64,000 nucleotides of DNA, taken from Garcia nutans. Lineage: Eukaryota > Streptophyta > Magnoliopsida > Malpighiales > Euphorbiaceae. Location: positions 21,532,001-21,596,000 of the forward strand of contig CANTUV010000024.1 in the NCBI GenBank assembly GCA_947685225.1. The letters run 5' to 3'. The notes beneath the pieces were generated by a model. The model did not search any database. It was not told where the DNA came from and saw only the letters and a program-made list of their open reading frames with translations. Within the stretch, counting starts at the first letter, position 1. Each line of letters starts with the position of its first letter. Position numbers and translations under genes: made by a program. Shown here piece after piece: positions 50,346-62,203 of this stretch.

Positions 50346-50750
50346 TTGAGCATCGTGAGGCACTTAGTCGTTTGGAGGAGCTGATGAGACATTTTCAGTC
50401 TTCGTCATCCTTGTGCTTTTGATAAAGACTTTGCTGATGATCAGACTCCAGATTTATAGGTTATTTCGTCTAGCTTCTTATTTTTTCACATCGACTATGA
50501 TGTTGATATATTTTATCTATATATTGTCAATGTTTTTGGGAATTTCAATTTATCATGAGGCGCTTAGTCATTGGAGGAGCTAATGTGACAGTTTCAGCCT
50601 TCATCATCCTCTCAACCTCACATAGATCATGGTGCTTCTGATCAAGACTCTATTGATGATCAGACTCTTTTGTTTGTAGACTATTTTGTCTAGCTTCTTT
50701 TATTTTTATACATCAACTATGATGCTAATATATTATAGGAATTTAAATTA
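50346..50750 (+). pseudogene. Two decayed copies of a short coding segment, possibly CACTA transposase C-terminus
   Basis: Copy 1 (about 50346-50550) reads HREALSRLEELMRHFQSSSS. Copy 2 (about 50553-50750) reads the same words with a shift, then HIDHGASDQDS. Both continue through GATGATCAGACTC and TTTTGTCTAGCTTCTT-like sequence, so a ~200-base unit is duplicated. Its place near the right end of the CACTA-like element suggests a terminal exon of its second gene. That assignment is inference; the duplication is seen directly. Confidence 0.45.
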
Positions 50751-50999
50751 TGTTGTGTACAAATTTATATGTATATATATATGTTCACTCTAAAAAGTTA
50801 CAATTTCAGTTCATGTTTCAACAACTTTTTATATATCTGATTTGCTTATTTCTACAAATTACTATTAATATAAAAGAAATGTCATGTTGAATAAGATTGT
50901 TAAAATATCAATGCAATATAAAAAATTGAAAAAAAAATTATGATAAAAAAAGAAAAATATTATAAAATTATATAAATAAAAATGAATTAAAAATTCAAA

Positions 51000-51366
51000 T
51001 TAACAGCAACAAATTATTTGGTGTCTAATAAAAATTTCGTTTTTTCACTATCAAACTATTTTCATCTTCTATAACAAAACTTGCAATGGATAATTCGTTT
51101 CAAACACAAGCGGATGTAATTTGTTACAAATTGAAACGGAAAAATTGATTTCAATTATGGTTACAATATATCACGAGTATCGTTGCTAATTATTAACGGA
51201 ACATTCCGTTACTGATAGAAACTAATTTTTCCATTACTGATAAAAATAGATTTTTCATCTATTGATAGAAACTAATTTTTTTTATTAATAATAGAAATCA
51301 ATTTTTTAGTTATTGAATGGTTCTAATTCGGTCCTCCAATCGGTACCGAATTAGAAACGCAAAAAA
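51000..51366. repeat. CACTA right subterminal repeats (part 1)
   Basis: Dense in TTGATAGAAACTAATTTTT, AACGGAACATTCCGTT and CCGAATTAGAAACG words, continued after solo LTR D at 53794-54003. The matching left subterminal region is at 32444-32784. Confidence 0.7.
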
Positions 51367-53788
51367 TGTAACACCCCTATATCCCGTATACGTACCAAGC
51401 ATGCTTAAACGATCATAATATACGTATACTGAATATAGTAAATGCCACAGTTTAAAAAGAAAACGCAACAAAGATCTTTGTAAATAAATGAAACCAATCT
51501 CAAACATTTTATAGAAATCCAAAAGACACCATATATATAAAACTGTTTACCAATTCACAGCGTAAGTTATTACAAATATGTTATAAATCAAAGTTTACAA
51601 AACATAGAATATATACATGATTGACAGCTTTTCTCCGATCTTTAAGTCCCAAAATAACTCTTCAATGTCTACTCTCACTCGGTCTCGAGGAGCTCTCAGG
51701 TTCAACTCTGTTACCTGCGCGATCAAACACTATCGCGCTAAGCCATCGGCTTAGTAGTACAAAATATACCAACATTATACTTTAAGGCAATGCAACGTTA
51801 AACATCTAAATCATAAAGTGAACATCATAAGTGAAAAGCTAACATCACACCTTTATATTTCATAAGCCAAGCACATAGAAACATATCACATTACCACATC
51901 ATACTATGTTTAATATCATAACAATATTTATATTACATCTTCATAGTTCCATTGATCTTATCATTCAAGAATCACATTATATACAAAGACAAGCATGGGC
52001 CCAAAACACTCTAATATGCCATTCCATTTTCAGAGTTAATGCTTTGGTTTTGTTATCACATTTATCATTATCATATACCCAACTAGGCTTCAAGGATTTA
52101 GATTCAACCAAGCTTCAAGGGGAACAAAGCATGCTAAGTATCAACCCAACTTGGCTTCAAGAACCAACCCAACCTAGCTTCAAGGGTTGTAACATCTCAA
52201 TTAGGCTTCAAGGATCAAATCCAACCTAACTTCAAGAGAATGTTACCAATAGGCATGCCACCAATAACACAACTCTGAAAATGAATAACACATTAGACAC
52301 ACAATTCATTTATTATTTCATTCTCACATCTCATATCAATTAGGCAAACATGCCTTATGTTCTTCCAATAAAATCATCATAGCCAATCACAATGGCTTCA
52401 TATCACATTTGAGTTATCATAGCCAATTACAATGGCCTCATATCATGTTATATCTCAAATCATATTATTCATATAACATCATTGATACAACATTTCAAAA
52501 TACATTATTATTAAAATGTACATAATCAAACACATTAAACATCCATTAAAATGATCATCATTGATATATATACACATATATAATTCACCTTATTCTTAAA
52601 TTTAGAATCCTCAATACACATTTGTTTAGGTCATCTTTGTTTTAAGTATGTTCAAAGTGTAAATACAAAAAGACCTTGAAAGGATTTAACAATATGAGAA
52701 AAACAAGAAACAAATCACAGTAAGGGACACCCCCAAGGGACACGGCCAAGCTTGTGGCCGTGTCTCTCAACCAAAAGCAACAGAAGCAGACATGGGCAAG
52801 GGACACGGCCGTGTCCTCTCCAAAAATCACCAAACACGGCCAAATTTCCATGGACTTGGCCATGTCTCTCAAAAATATTTTAGGTTGGCCGTGTCTCTTC
52901 CTTGGTTTGGCCGTGTCTCTCATGTATACGAACCCTAACTATGGCCAACTCTCTTTTGATTGAATAAAAACACAATATACACAACATAAACTCATTCAAA
53001 TGGATGTAAGCAAAGTCATTAACACTTATTTTGCATGTTTAACACAATATTCAATTAACCATACATCAACAATCCATTTAATCATTTACCATTTCAAAAC
53101 CCTAAACCAAACATCACTCTTAACTTATCATCTTCCAACCAAAACCAATATCAATCCAACCTTTTTAACTTATAATCAATCTCAACACTTATAAACTCAT
53201 TTCAAACACACCTATTCATAATCTCAACACATCACAACCCACCTCAAACATAACTTCAAAAATAACAAAGATAAACAAGAGAGTACTTACCTTAAATCAA
53301 GAAATTTCACAAATCTCCAACCAACTCCTTTGATTTCTCCTTCAATTTGATTCTAGCATCAAGAACACCTCTCTTGCTCTCTCTTCTCTTGGATAGCCGG
53401 CACACAAATGAGAAGAAAAGAAAAATCAACACAAGTCAACTTCTTTTCTTCTTTAAATCTCCACCAAGCAATTCTAACAAAGCAATTACCTAAATGCCCT
53501 CATCCATTTAACTTAACCTTTGTCACTTATATGCCCATTAAAGTAATTACACATATCCCACAAAAATATCCTCTTCCATTGACCATCCCTTTTGACTAAT
53601 GTATATGTTATATATATAACCATATACCCAACATATACACTTTCTCTCTACACATTACTTTCCTTTTTAAACAATACATAAATATTCTCTTTTCAATATC
53701 TTATCTCTTTTAAATCAACATATACATTCAATCCAATTAAAACAACAATAATATTCAAAACTTCTAGGGCATACATTGGGATATTACA
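51367..53788 (-). mobile_element. Solo LTR D with perfect target-site duplication, TGTAACA family
   Basis: It starts TGTAACACCCC and ends GGGATATTACA. It is flanked by AAAAA at 51362-51366 and 53789-53793. Removing it joins AAACGCAAAAA to TGTTCCGTTTC, continuous with the CACTA subterminal repeats. It carries the family hairpin CGCTAAGCCATCGGCTTAGTAG at about 51737-51758 and the CTGCGCGATC motif next to it. A CACGGCC/GGCCGTG array lies at 52725-52925. Confidence 0.88.
52725..52925. repeat. CACGGCC/GGCCGTG hairpin array in LTR D
   Basis: GGGACACGGCC, TGGCCGTGTCTC and close variants occur at least eight times in about 200 bases and in both orientations. The single strand could fold into several GC stems in otherwise AT-rich DNA. 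Confidence 0.85.
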
Positions 53789-53793
53789 AAAAA

Positions 53794-54003
53794 TGTTCCG
53801 TTTCTAATAGAAATCAAATTTTTCATTACTAATTTGTTTCTAATTAGAAATAGATCTTTGATTTTCATTTCAGGTTTTTTTACAATGAGGTTTTTAGAAC
53901 AGTTTTGTTCTATTTCAAATCCGTCTCTGAATTGGTTTAGCAACCAATTTTTAGGTTTTAAAAATGAAAATTTTCATTTTTAAACTGGAAAATTCTTATA
54001 GTG
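53794..54003. repeat. CACTA right subterminal repeats and terminus (part 2)
   Basis: It continues the GTTTCTAATAGAAATC-type words and ends CTGGAAAATTCTTATAGTG, the right terminal inverted repeat. Confidence 0.7.
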
Positions 54004-54119
54004 ATAAACCTTCATATACCTACATATAAGTTGTATATATTGCTTTTATTTTTTATTTTTCTTTAGATTTTTTTTTGTATGTATATGTAACATATACCTA
54101 TCTATAACTTGTATATAAT

Positions 54120-55925
54120 ATTATTCTTTTTATTTGTTTTTTAAGATAAAGTGAAGAATTAGTTGTTAGGATTTTAAGATGTGTCCACTATTGTTAATGA
54201 TGGTGAATAAAAGAGAATGCAAATTTTGTGAATAAGGTTGTTTTTGATGCCTTAGCTGATGTTTCAACTATAGATCTTGAGACTGATGATGTTATTATAA
54301 AATGAGTTGGTAAAGAAAAATCTTTTTAAAGGTTATAGTTGCAAAGTTGAAGATAAATCTATTAATGGTTTTGATGTTGCTAATGCGGAACAAAAAATTG
54401 TTTCTGTTTTTGAAGTTTTTGGCAATGATGTTAAAGATAAAGATGTTCGTGCTTCTAATCTTAGTGGTAATGCAGATAAAGTTGTTGTTATTTGTGATGC
54501 TTCTGATGTTGTTAGTGAGGAAACTTGTGTTGTTGCTGATGATGTTGGTGAAATTAAGCTCAGTAAAAAGACTATTTCTAGTTCTTCAGAGTTTGATTCT
54601 AGTTTTTTTTTTTTGGCTCAAGTTGACATTGTTGCTTCTAGTAAGGGAGTTTATGAGGCTAATATTTATATGGTTTTGGATGAGGATTTATTAAGTGAAC
54701 CTAGTTTTGATTATCAATTTTGATTTGATGAGTCGTTGGAGAGAGGATTAAACAAAAGAAAGAATATGTAATATATTATTGTTTTTATATTTTTATAATG
54801 CTTTTTTATAATTTTTTATTTAATATTTAATTTTTTGTTTTTAGTAAACACATATATACGAAGAAAGAAAAGGATATATTCAAAACTATTGATTTTGGTG
54901 TTGCTGGTGTTAATGAGAAAGATTTTTTTTTTTCATGATCTTGCTTATTTTGGTCTTTTTTTTGATGAATTTGGTATGTTTTTAGTTTCTTTTTTTTCTT
55001 TGTTTATAGCTTTTGTTATTTGTTTCATGTTTTAAATTATTAAATTGTTTTGTTCATTTCTTAAATGTTTTTTTTGCGGCATTTGGATATCTTGTTTTAT
55101 TATCTGAGGAAGAAAGGAAAATATAACAAGAATATCAAAACTAAATTCAGCACCACTAACTTACTGTTTATCATAATATTAAATGGAGATATAAGAAATT
55201 TGATGATTTAGGTAGTGATGCTAAGGTTTTTTTAATTACTGATGATGTTGTGGCGAATTATATTTCGTGGTATGTTTTGAAATGTAATCGTTGTTTGCAT
55301 GAGGTTGATGATATTTTTATTCCTATTTATGAAACTAATGAGAAGCACTGGATTCTTGGACGGTTATCTATTATAGATAGGTGTATTTATATTTACAATT
55401 CCATGAGAAGTGCAAAAATGATAAAGCTACTTGTGGATATATGAGTCCTTTTTGCGTTTTTATTCCATCTTACCTTCATATGCTTGATGTGGTGCTGGGT
55501 AGAGAAGACATTAATAAGGAAGTTTATGCTGCTAAGTCTCCTTTTGATCCTCTTGATATGGATATTGTCAATTCATTTCCAATTCAAGTTAATAGGTTCT
55601 TATATTATTTATTTATTTATTTATTTTTGTTTTCTATTATTTTTTAGTGATTGTGGTATCTGCACTTTTGCTTTTGTGGAATTTTATATTCATAGTTATA
55701 AAATATTGTCGGAGGAGTGTAATGTGGATCTTTATTGAACTAGGTTGCCCTTATCATTGTATACTTATGCTAAGGCTAAACTAGATGGTTGTTTTAAAAG
55801 TGACGATGAATCATGTAGAAACGTTAAAAGGAAGGAGGCCAGGAAGAGCAAAAGAAAATTATAGGAGGAAATAATCAAGTTTACAAGTCGAAGAAACAAG
55901 CAAAGGATATTTGATTTTATGATTT
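54120..55925 (+). pseudogene. Ulp1-like (C48) peptidase relic, C-terminal part
   Basis: The C-terminal half of the gene whose DUF1985 part lies at 30590-32340. An acidic exon at 54307-54723 precedes the protease. The peptidase C48 core reads EVDDIFIPIYETNEKHWILG (catalytic His in KHW) and IIDRCIYIYNSMRS (Asn where the family usually has Asp) at about 55288-55420. After an intron ending TTTTTTAG come SDCGICTFAFVEFYIH (catalytic Cys) at about 55645 and a basic Lys/Arg-rich tail to about 55860. Ulp1 enzymes remove SUMO from proteins. Plant copies of this kind with DUF1985 are mostly transposon-borne (Kaonashi-type Mutator-like elements). Several stops and frame changes show it is not functional. 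Confidence 0.75.
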
Positions 55926-56059
55926 TTTTTGTATAATGTATATAAAAGTTTTTATAAGATTTGTTTTCTTTTGTTTTTTTAATTTTTGGTCCAGTTGTAA
56001 ATATTTTTATTTTAATGAAAGTTATATATTTTTGTTCATTTCTTTACTTTTAAAGCAAG

Positions 56060-56824
56060 TATAACTACTTATATAAAAGCTAAATAATGATATTTTTTGT
56101 CCAAGAGAATATGTATATGCTACATATATCTTCATTTATCAATTCATAACAACTTTATATTTACATTCTTTCTTAAATTTTAATATATATGTGGTTCTAG
56201 ATATCATATAATTAAGTATTATAAGATATAATAGCTACATACTAATATTTTTTAAGCCAATAGTTATATGTAAGTATATATTTTATATAACGTTATATAC
56301 TATTATATTATATACACCTATTGATATTTTTCTTTAAAAGACAATGCATATATGTGGTTATAGTTACTATATAACTAAATATAAAAAGATAAAATAGTTT
56401 GATTTTGATATTATTTCTTCAAGAAAACTCATATATGTAGGTATATGCTACATATACTTTTATATAGTGGCATATTTCATCTGAATGTTGATATTGTTTT
56501 CAAAAAGATAATAGATATATGTATTTATAGTTATTATATATCTAACGAGTACTATGATATAATAGCTGAATACTTATATTTTGTTTTCCAAGATTATAGG
56601 TATATGAAGGTATATACTACATATACCTTCATATACTAATATATTTACAACTGCATGCTAATATATATATATATATATTTAAATACAATAGCTATACATG
56701 TAGTTATATTTATCATATATCTATGTATAATAAGATATAACATTTTCATACTGATATTTTTTTTAGATAATAGGCATATGTAGGTATATGATACATATAT
56801 CTTATTGTACTAAAATATTATATC
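56060..56824 (+). repeat. AT-rich minisatellite array downstream of the Ulp1 relic
   Basis: About four to five higher-order units of roughly 165 bases, each made of two ~83-base halves. The words GATATTTTTTT...AAGATAATAG, TATATGTAGGTATATGCTACATATAC and TTATAGTTACTATATATCTAA recur. The array resembles the complement of the array at 7000-9060 and starts about 130 bases after the Ulp1 relic. Confidence 0.8.
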
Positions 56825-58890
56825 TGTGTATACCCCTAATTTTGGCCCTAAGCTAGTCCGATCTTGAGTAAAGAAGGCCTAAGTCATAATCGGTTTATTT
56901 TTAACAAGCTTAAACCTATTTTAAGCTTTTGATTAGATTGGTACAATTACATAATGCCTAAAATAATTACGGTTTAATTTTTAAAGCCCAGAAACTATCC
57001 AAAAGCAAAATTTGGTTCAATATGGATCATACCATATCGAATTGGGCCTGCCCAATTCGATATGGATGGTCCATATTGAGTTAGGGCATTCCTGTCCATA
57101 TCGAATTAGGCATTGCCCAATTTGATATAGACCTTGTCCATATCGAATTAGGGCAATCCTAATTCGATATGGAGCTTTTCCATATAGAATTAGGATTTGC
57201 CAATTCGATATAGACTTTGGTCCATGTCAAATTCAATTTGTTTTAATCCAACATGGTCACAGCTTCCCTTGAATTAAAAATGATCTAATTCAATATGCTT
57301 TAAAGAAATCATTTTTTCTAAACAAGAAATTAAAGGTTCGGTCATGGGGCTTTAACCTTATGTATTTACTATAAATACAAGAGGAAAAGAATAAAGAAAC
57401 AGAGCAGCATTGAGTGATTAGAAACACAGAGGAATTAACACAGAGTGCAGCAACAATCAACTCCAACAACAATTATCAAAAACAAAAAGCAATAAACACA
57501 AAATTAAAAGGAAAACACAAGGAACAGACAACAATCAAAAAGACAGAGGCTAAATAACTATCCTCGAATTTTATTAAAACCTCCAACCAGAATTCACCAA
57601 AGGCAGGCAACAGCAAGCTTGTTCTAGTGTATCAATATTTGGTGAAGCCTCAAATGCAGGTTTTATTTTCTAAATTTCATTCTCTTAAAGAATTATTTAG
57701 TCCAGTAGCTATATTTTTCCTCAAGCATTAAAAGCATTATTTAGTCTATTAGTTGAGTAACCTAGGTTGTAAACTTGTATAAACTCTAAACATAGTAAGC
57801 TTGTCATAAATTGCATGTTCTAAACATTAAACCTCATAAATCTTCAGGTAGTAGTAAATTTTAATGTATAATTCATGTTAATTTTTGAACCACATCATAA
57901 ACCCTAGTTTCTAAAACCCTAATCTTTAAAACCCAAAACCCCAATACCTAGTCCCAATTTATAAAAACCCTAATCACAAAAACCTAACATCGTAACCCCA
58001 AAACCCTAATTTCTAAAACCATAGCTCCAAACCCTAAATCTAAATTTCCAAAAAGCCCTAATCCAAAATCCTAATTTTATAGTTTCCAAAACCCTAGCCC
58101 AACATTTCCATATTTTAGGTTTAAACACTAATTTGTACATTTAGTCTTTAATTAAAATTTTTATCCAATTTTATATATTTTAATCTTAGTTTATATCTTC
58201 ATACTTTGATCTTAATTATTATATCTTATGATGGATGAATGATTTATTTAAATTATTTGTTGATGATTAATTATTTATTATGAATGATTGATTTATATTG
58301 AATTATTATTTGAATTCTAAGGAATGTAAAAGGCATGTTTCCACCATGTGGGTGCCTTAGTTATTTTTTATTATGTAATTTATATTATGAATTTTGGAGC
58401 TTTGTAAATGGCATGTTTCCACTTATGGTGGGTGTCCCGTTTTATTTAGTTTTAGACATTGGACATTGTAAGGGTATATTTTCATAATTGTGTGGGTGCC
58501 CATTTATTGTTCTGTGTGGACCTTCTTGGATTTTAATACAGTGCATATTTATTTACTTTAATTGCATGTAGTATGGGATAATTTTATAACAAGCTAAGAA
58601 TTTAATAATATTAAGACCTGAAAAGGAGGCTGGTTCCAATGAATCGGACGCTATGAGAGTGCTGTGTTATTCTCACCTTCCCCATGCGTATCCAACTTTT
58701 TGAAACCATTAGGGGGTTGGGGATTCCTTAGGAATCGAGTCATCTACCCCTTTCTTTTTTTCGGCCTGTCCGAGTGACGACTCCATTTTCTCCGGGTTTA
58801 GGCCCATGTTCTATAAGGCTATGAGCCTAACAGTGTCGAAGTCGCAAGAACCATTCCACATGGGAGTAGAGGTGAAAATCTCCGCTCACA
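56825..58890 (+). mobile_element. 5' LTR of Tat/Ogre-like Ty3 retrotransposon
   Basis: It starts TGTGTATACCCCTAATTTTGG and ends CTCCGCTCACA, so the ends read TGTG...CACA. A tRNA-Arg-type primer site lies directly after it, a hallmark of Tat/Ogre-lineage elements. A TATA box (TATAAATA, 57370-57377) follows a palindrome cluster at 57020-57240. Dispersed AAACCCTAA words fill 57888-58110. Only about 200 bases of internal sequence remain before LTR E interrupts it at 59089. Confidence 0.78.
57020..57240. repeat. CCATATCGAATTAGG palindromic array
   Basis: CATATCGAATT and AATTCGATATGG alternate about nine times in 220 bases, in opposite orientations, so that several stem-loops are possible. It lies about 130 bases upstream of a TATA box, within the likely U3 region. 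Confidence 0.88.
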
Positions 58891-58891
58891 G

Positions 58892-58909
58892 TGGTGACTC
58901 CACCGGGGA
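58892..58909 (+). other. Primer-binding site, tRNA-Arg type
   Basis: TGGTGACTCCACCGGGGA differs at about two positions from the TGGCGACTCCACTGGGGA-type site used by Tat/Ogre elements. It lies one base after the LTR end. Confidence 0.75.
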
Positions 58910-59088
58910 TAAGAGAAGTTGATTCAATTAGTATTTATATTTTATTTTATTCTTTCTTATTATGATATTGTCCACTGCATAATTTAGATTGAAGTGTGTG
59001 CGTGAGTTAGGATACCCGTGTAATCCATGTTGTGTTATGTAAGGGATACCGTACTTTCACTTAAGGTATGAAGATCGAGCATGGCATA

Positions 59089-62000
59089 TGTAACACCCTT
59101 ACACCCTATATACGTACAATACATATTTTCAACATATGTAAAATACACATAGACGGCATAAAAATGTCACAGACCGATTTAATAAAAATTTTTCACATTT
59201 CTGTTTTAAGATTTCAAATACTAATAGATAAAATAAATAATATATAAATATTTTATGCAAGTTATGTTTTGTTGAATTTTAGAAACGTTCAAATTACAAA
59301 CAATTTTTTTAGAGATTTTCATATAAAACAAACACTCCAAATAAAATCAATTCACCAATACTTTTCAATTTCTCCATATTTTCTCAAAATACTTATATAT
59401 AGGTATATATATATATCAATATTACATATAAAATCCCATCTTAAATAAAATTATTCAAATCATTCTTTACAATTTACAAAATATGCTTCAAAAACATATC
59501 ATAACATACATAATATCAAAAATGTACATGCTGGCAACTGGCTCTGTTCTTGATGTACCCAAAATAAATCTTCAAGCTCAATAAATACAAACCTAGATCT
59601 GACCAGGTCTAGTAAAACTCTTCGGCTATACCAAAACGTCCATGGCACCTGTGCGACGAATTATAATTACGCTAAGACGAAGCCTAGTGGTATAAACTTT
59701 GATAACAATATAGTCCAAATGAAATGTCAATGCACAACACATATATATATCACAACTCATAAAATTATATCTCATTATATTGCTCAATTTTATCACAATT
59801 CATAATTCACTTTAAAACAAAGACAAGCATGGGCCCAAAAATGATCTAATATGCTATTCAAATTTTAAAGTTACTGCTTTGGTCCATAATGACACCATGT
59901 GTCTAGCCCCGTAGGTAATATATCCATTGATAATGTAACAGCCCCAGTCTCTTGGACCTCAACCCGGCTAGACCCTTATGCCCTAGTATTTTGGTCCTCA
60001 ACTCAGCTAGACTGCTACAGTTTTTGAGGCTTACGACCCAGTCTGCACATTGCCTTATTATATCATCTTTTTCTCACTTTTTTTATTTATTCATTTTTCT
60101 CATTATCAATTTCTTTCTCATTGTCACATATTCAATCTAAGCACATTGCCTTATTTTCACATTTTTTTTTCTCATTTTTCTCATTTTTCACATCTTTCTC
60201 ATTTTTCTCACTTTTCTCACTTTTCTCATTTTTATCAATATTAATTCATTTCATTATTCCACATATCTCATTTTTGCATTCACAACACATTACCCAATTA
60301 ATTTGGGTATTTTCACATAATATACATATTTCACATTCTACCCAATTTAGCCATTATCAATGCCTTTTCACAATGCATTTAACACATATATGACATTACA
60401 AATGTCATAGCACATTATTCATACACAATCAAGGAACCAAGTAACTTAACACATTTCCCAACTAAAATGTGTTAAGCCCAAATGTCACGCAAATATAAAC
60501 AATATATTCAAAGTTTGTACATACCTCTACTAGCAACTCAAAGCAAGCTTAACACAACCTCCAATCCTATCCTTTCAACTTGCCCTTCACCACTTGGATG
60601 AAGCAAATCAACCTCCCTCAATGCTTATACCAAATGTGATCATACATAATTATTTAATATCACATTCTAAGGTATTCTCAACATCAAACCATAATTAAAC
60701 ATCACTCTAAACCAAATCCCAAAATTAGGCTTCACCTCACTTTAACTTTGAAAAACTATATCAAGCCATTTAAAGTAGCATTTTAAGTTTATTAATATCA
60801 TTAGAAATATATTTTAGCATATTTAAATAAATTACATTAATTAACCATATGCTTATGTCCAAAATCCTAAAATGACATAACCTTCACCATTGAAGGATCT
60901 CCATTCCAACTCAATCCAATTATCATTTCAATCATATTTCCACCACTTATATCCTTAAATAACATGATTTAAGCATTAAAATCAAACAATTAATCATTCT
61001 TTGAAAATTCACTTTTCCAAAACTCTAAATCAATACTACCCTCTTCAAACTCTAACCAAACACAATCAAATCTAATATTTGATTTTAAAATACTTATTTA
61101 TGCATCAAAACAACTCATTTGGAATCAATTTGCAAAATTAAAAATCATGATGTCAAAAGCTCAAATGTTCCATAATCCTAAATTCTCTCTCTTCACCAAT
61201 CTTACCCAAATTGAACCATTTCTTTAATCCAATCATAAAATCATTATTTACTCATCAAAAGAACATCTTCCATACCCATTCCAACAATTATAACATGCTC
61301 TTTCAAAAACTCAATTCATACATATTCATAAGCTTTAAAGAACTTCATAACTTTGTAAATAAAACTTACTAGTTGGAAAATCACCAAAACTACTCTTATT
61401 CCCTTGAAAGCTTGAAGAATTTGATGATGGAAGAAGCTAAAAATCTCCCTCTTTGGCCATGAAAGTCATCGTTGAAGGAAAGAAGAAGAAGAAGACTTTA
61501 TTTTTTTTTATTTCTCTTTCCTTTCACCCTTTAATTTTAAACCATATATATATATTAAAATAATTTAATAATTAATAATTTAATAATTTATTTAATAAAT
61601 TAAAAGTCCTAAATTCCCTCTTCCATTCAAAAATAATTTATTTTTGAATTATTTTATTAATTTTAAATTTCTAAGATTTAATTACCAAAATACCCATTTA
61701 CTTTGACTTTTCTTTTAAAAAGTGTTGACTTTTATATGTTATGTATATTTTACATATATATCACATATATGTTCCACTTTTTCATTTAAAACCCCTTCAT
61801 TTTTCATTTAAAACTATTAATTTAATTTATTCATTTCAATTATAATTTATTTTATCAAATTTTCAAAAATTGGAACTTTTCAAAAATTTAGGATATTACA
61901 CATATGGACAAGTAATGTGTATCTTATATACACATCAAATGTACCTTATATGTGTATTAAATATTGAGTATGTAATGTATTAATCCAATATATACAATTA

Positions 62001-62104
62001 ATATACCATATGTATATGTTATATATACTCTAGATATATATTGAGTATATACAATTTATATCTCCAAATACTTATTTAATTTCTCCAAAATCACAGATGT
62101 TATA
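59089..62104 (-). mobile_element. LTR E: 3' LTR of minus-strand element, TGTAACA family
   Basis: It starts TGTAACACCC and ends GATGTTATA, and aligns with LTR A throughout. To its right, on the minus strand, a polypurine tract (TAAGGGGGAGAAAAT, 62105-62119) and the conserved GAGGACGAAATTATT segment precede it, as in element C. It is therefore a 3' LTR whose element continues to the right beyond the window. It lacks the primer site that LTR A has, so A and E belong to two different insertions in the same orientation. Confidence 0.82.
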
Positions 62105-62119
62105 ATTTTCTCCCCCTTA
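62105..62119 (-). other. Polypurine tract of element E
   Basis: The minus strand reads TAAGGGGGAGAAAAT directly before the LTR E start. Element C has an equivalent tract at 34905-34919. Confidence 0.8.
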
Positions 62120-62203
62120 AATAATTTCGTCCTCGAAATTATCCAGTATAGTAATAAATCATCCAAATCATTATTTTACCAAATTACATAATTTCTATTC
62201 TCC

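Larger units (their letters stand above)
32444..54003. mobile_element. CACTA-like DNA transposon with nested insertions
   Basis: The left end reads TACTACAAGAATTTATCAG. The right end, complemented, reads CACTATAAGAATTTTCCAG. These are matching CACTA-type terminal inverted repeats that stay alike for about 27 bases. Subterminal regions (32444-32784 left; 51000-51366 and 53794-54003 right) are dense in short GAAACGGA / AACCGATT / TTCCGTTTC words, as is usual for CACTA elements. Flanking triplets are GTA (32441-32443) and ATA (54004-54006), an imperfect 3-base duplication. Joining the flanks rebuilds a repeat unit of the surrounding Ulp1 intron. I see no intact transposase. Nested inside are LTR element C, an L1 LINE and solo LTR D. 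Confidence 0.7.

Noticed and set aside
57888..58110. AAACCCTAA runs as an interstitial telomere
   Set aside because: The units are irregularly spaced with varied filler and recur in a similar LTR fragment at 6130-6600; they are part of the Tat/Ogre-like LTR.
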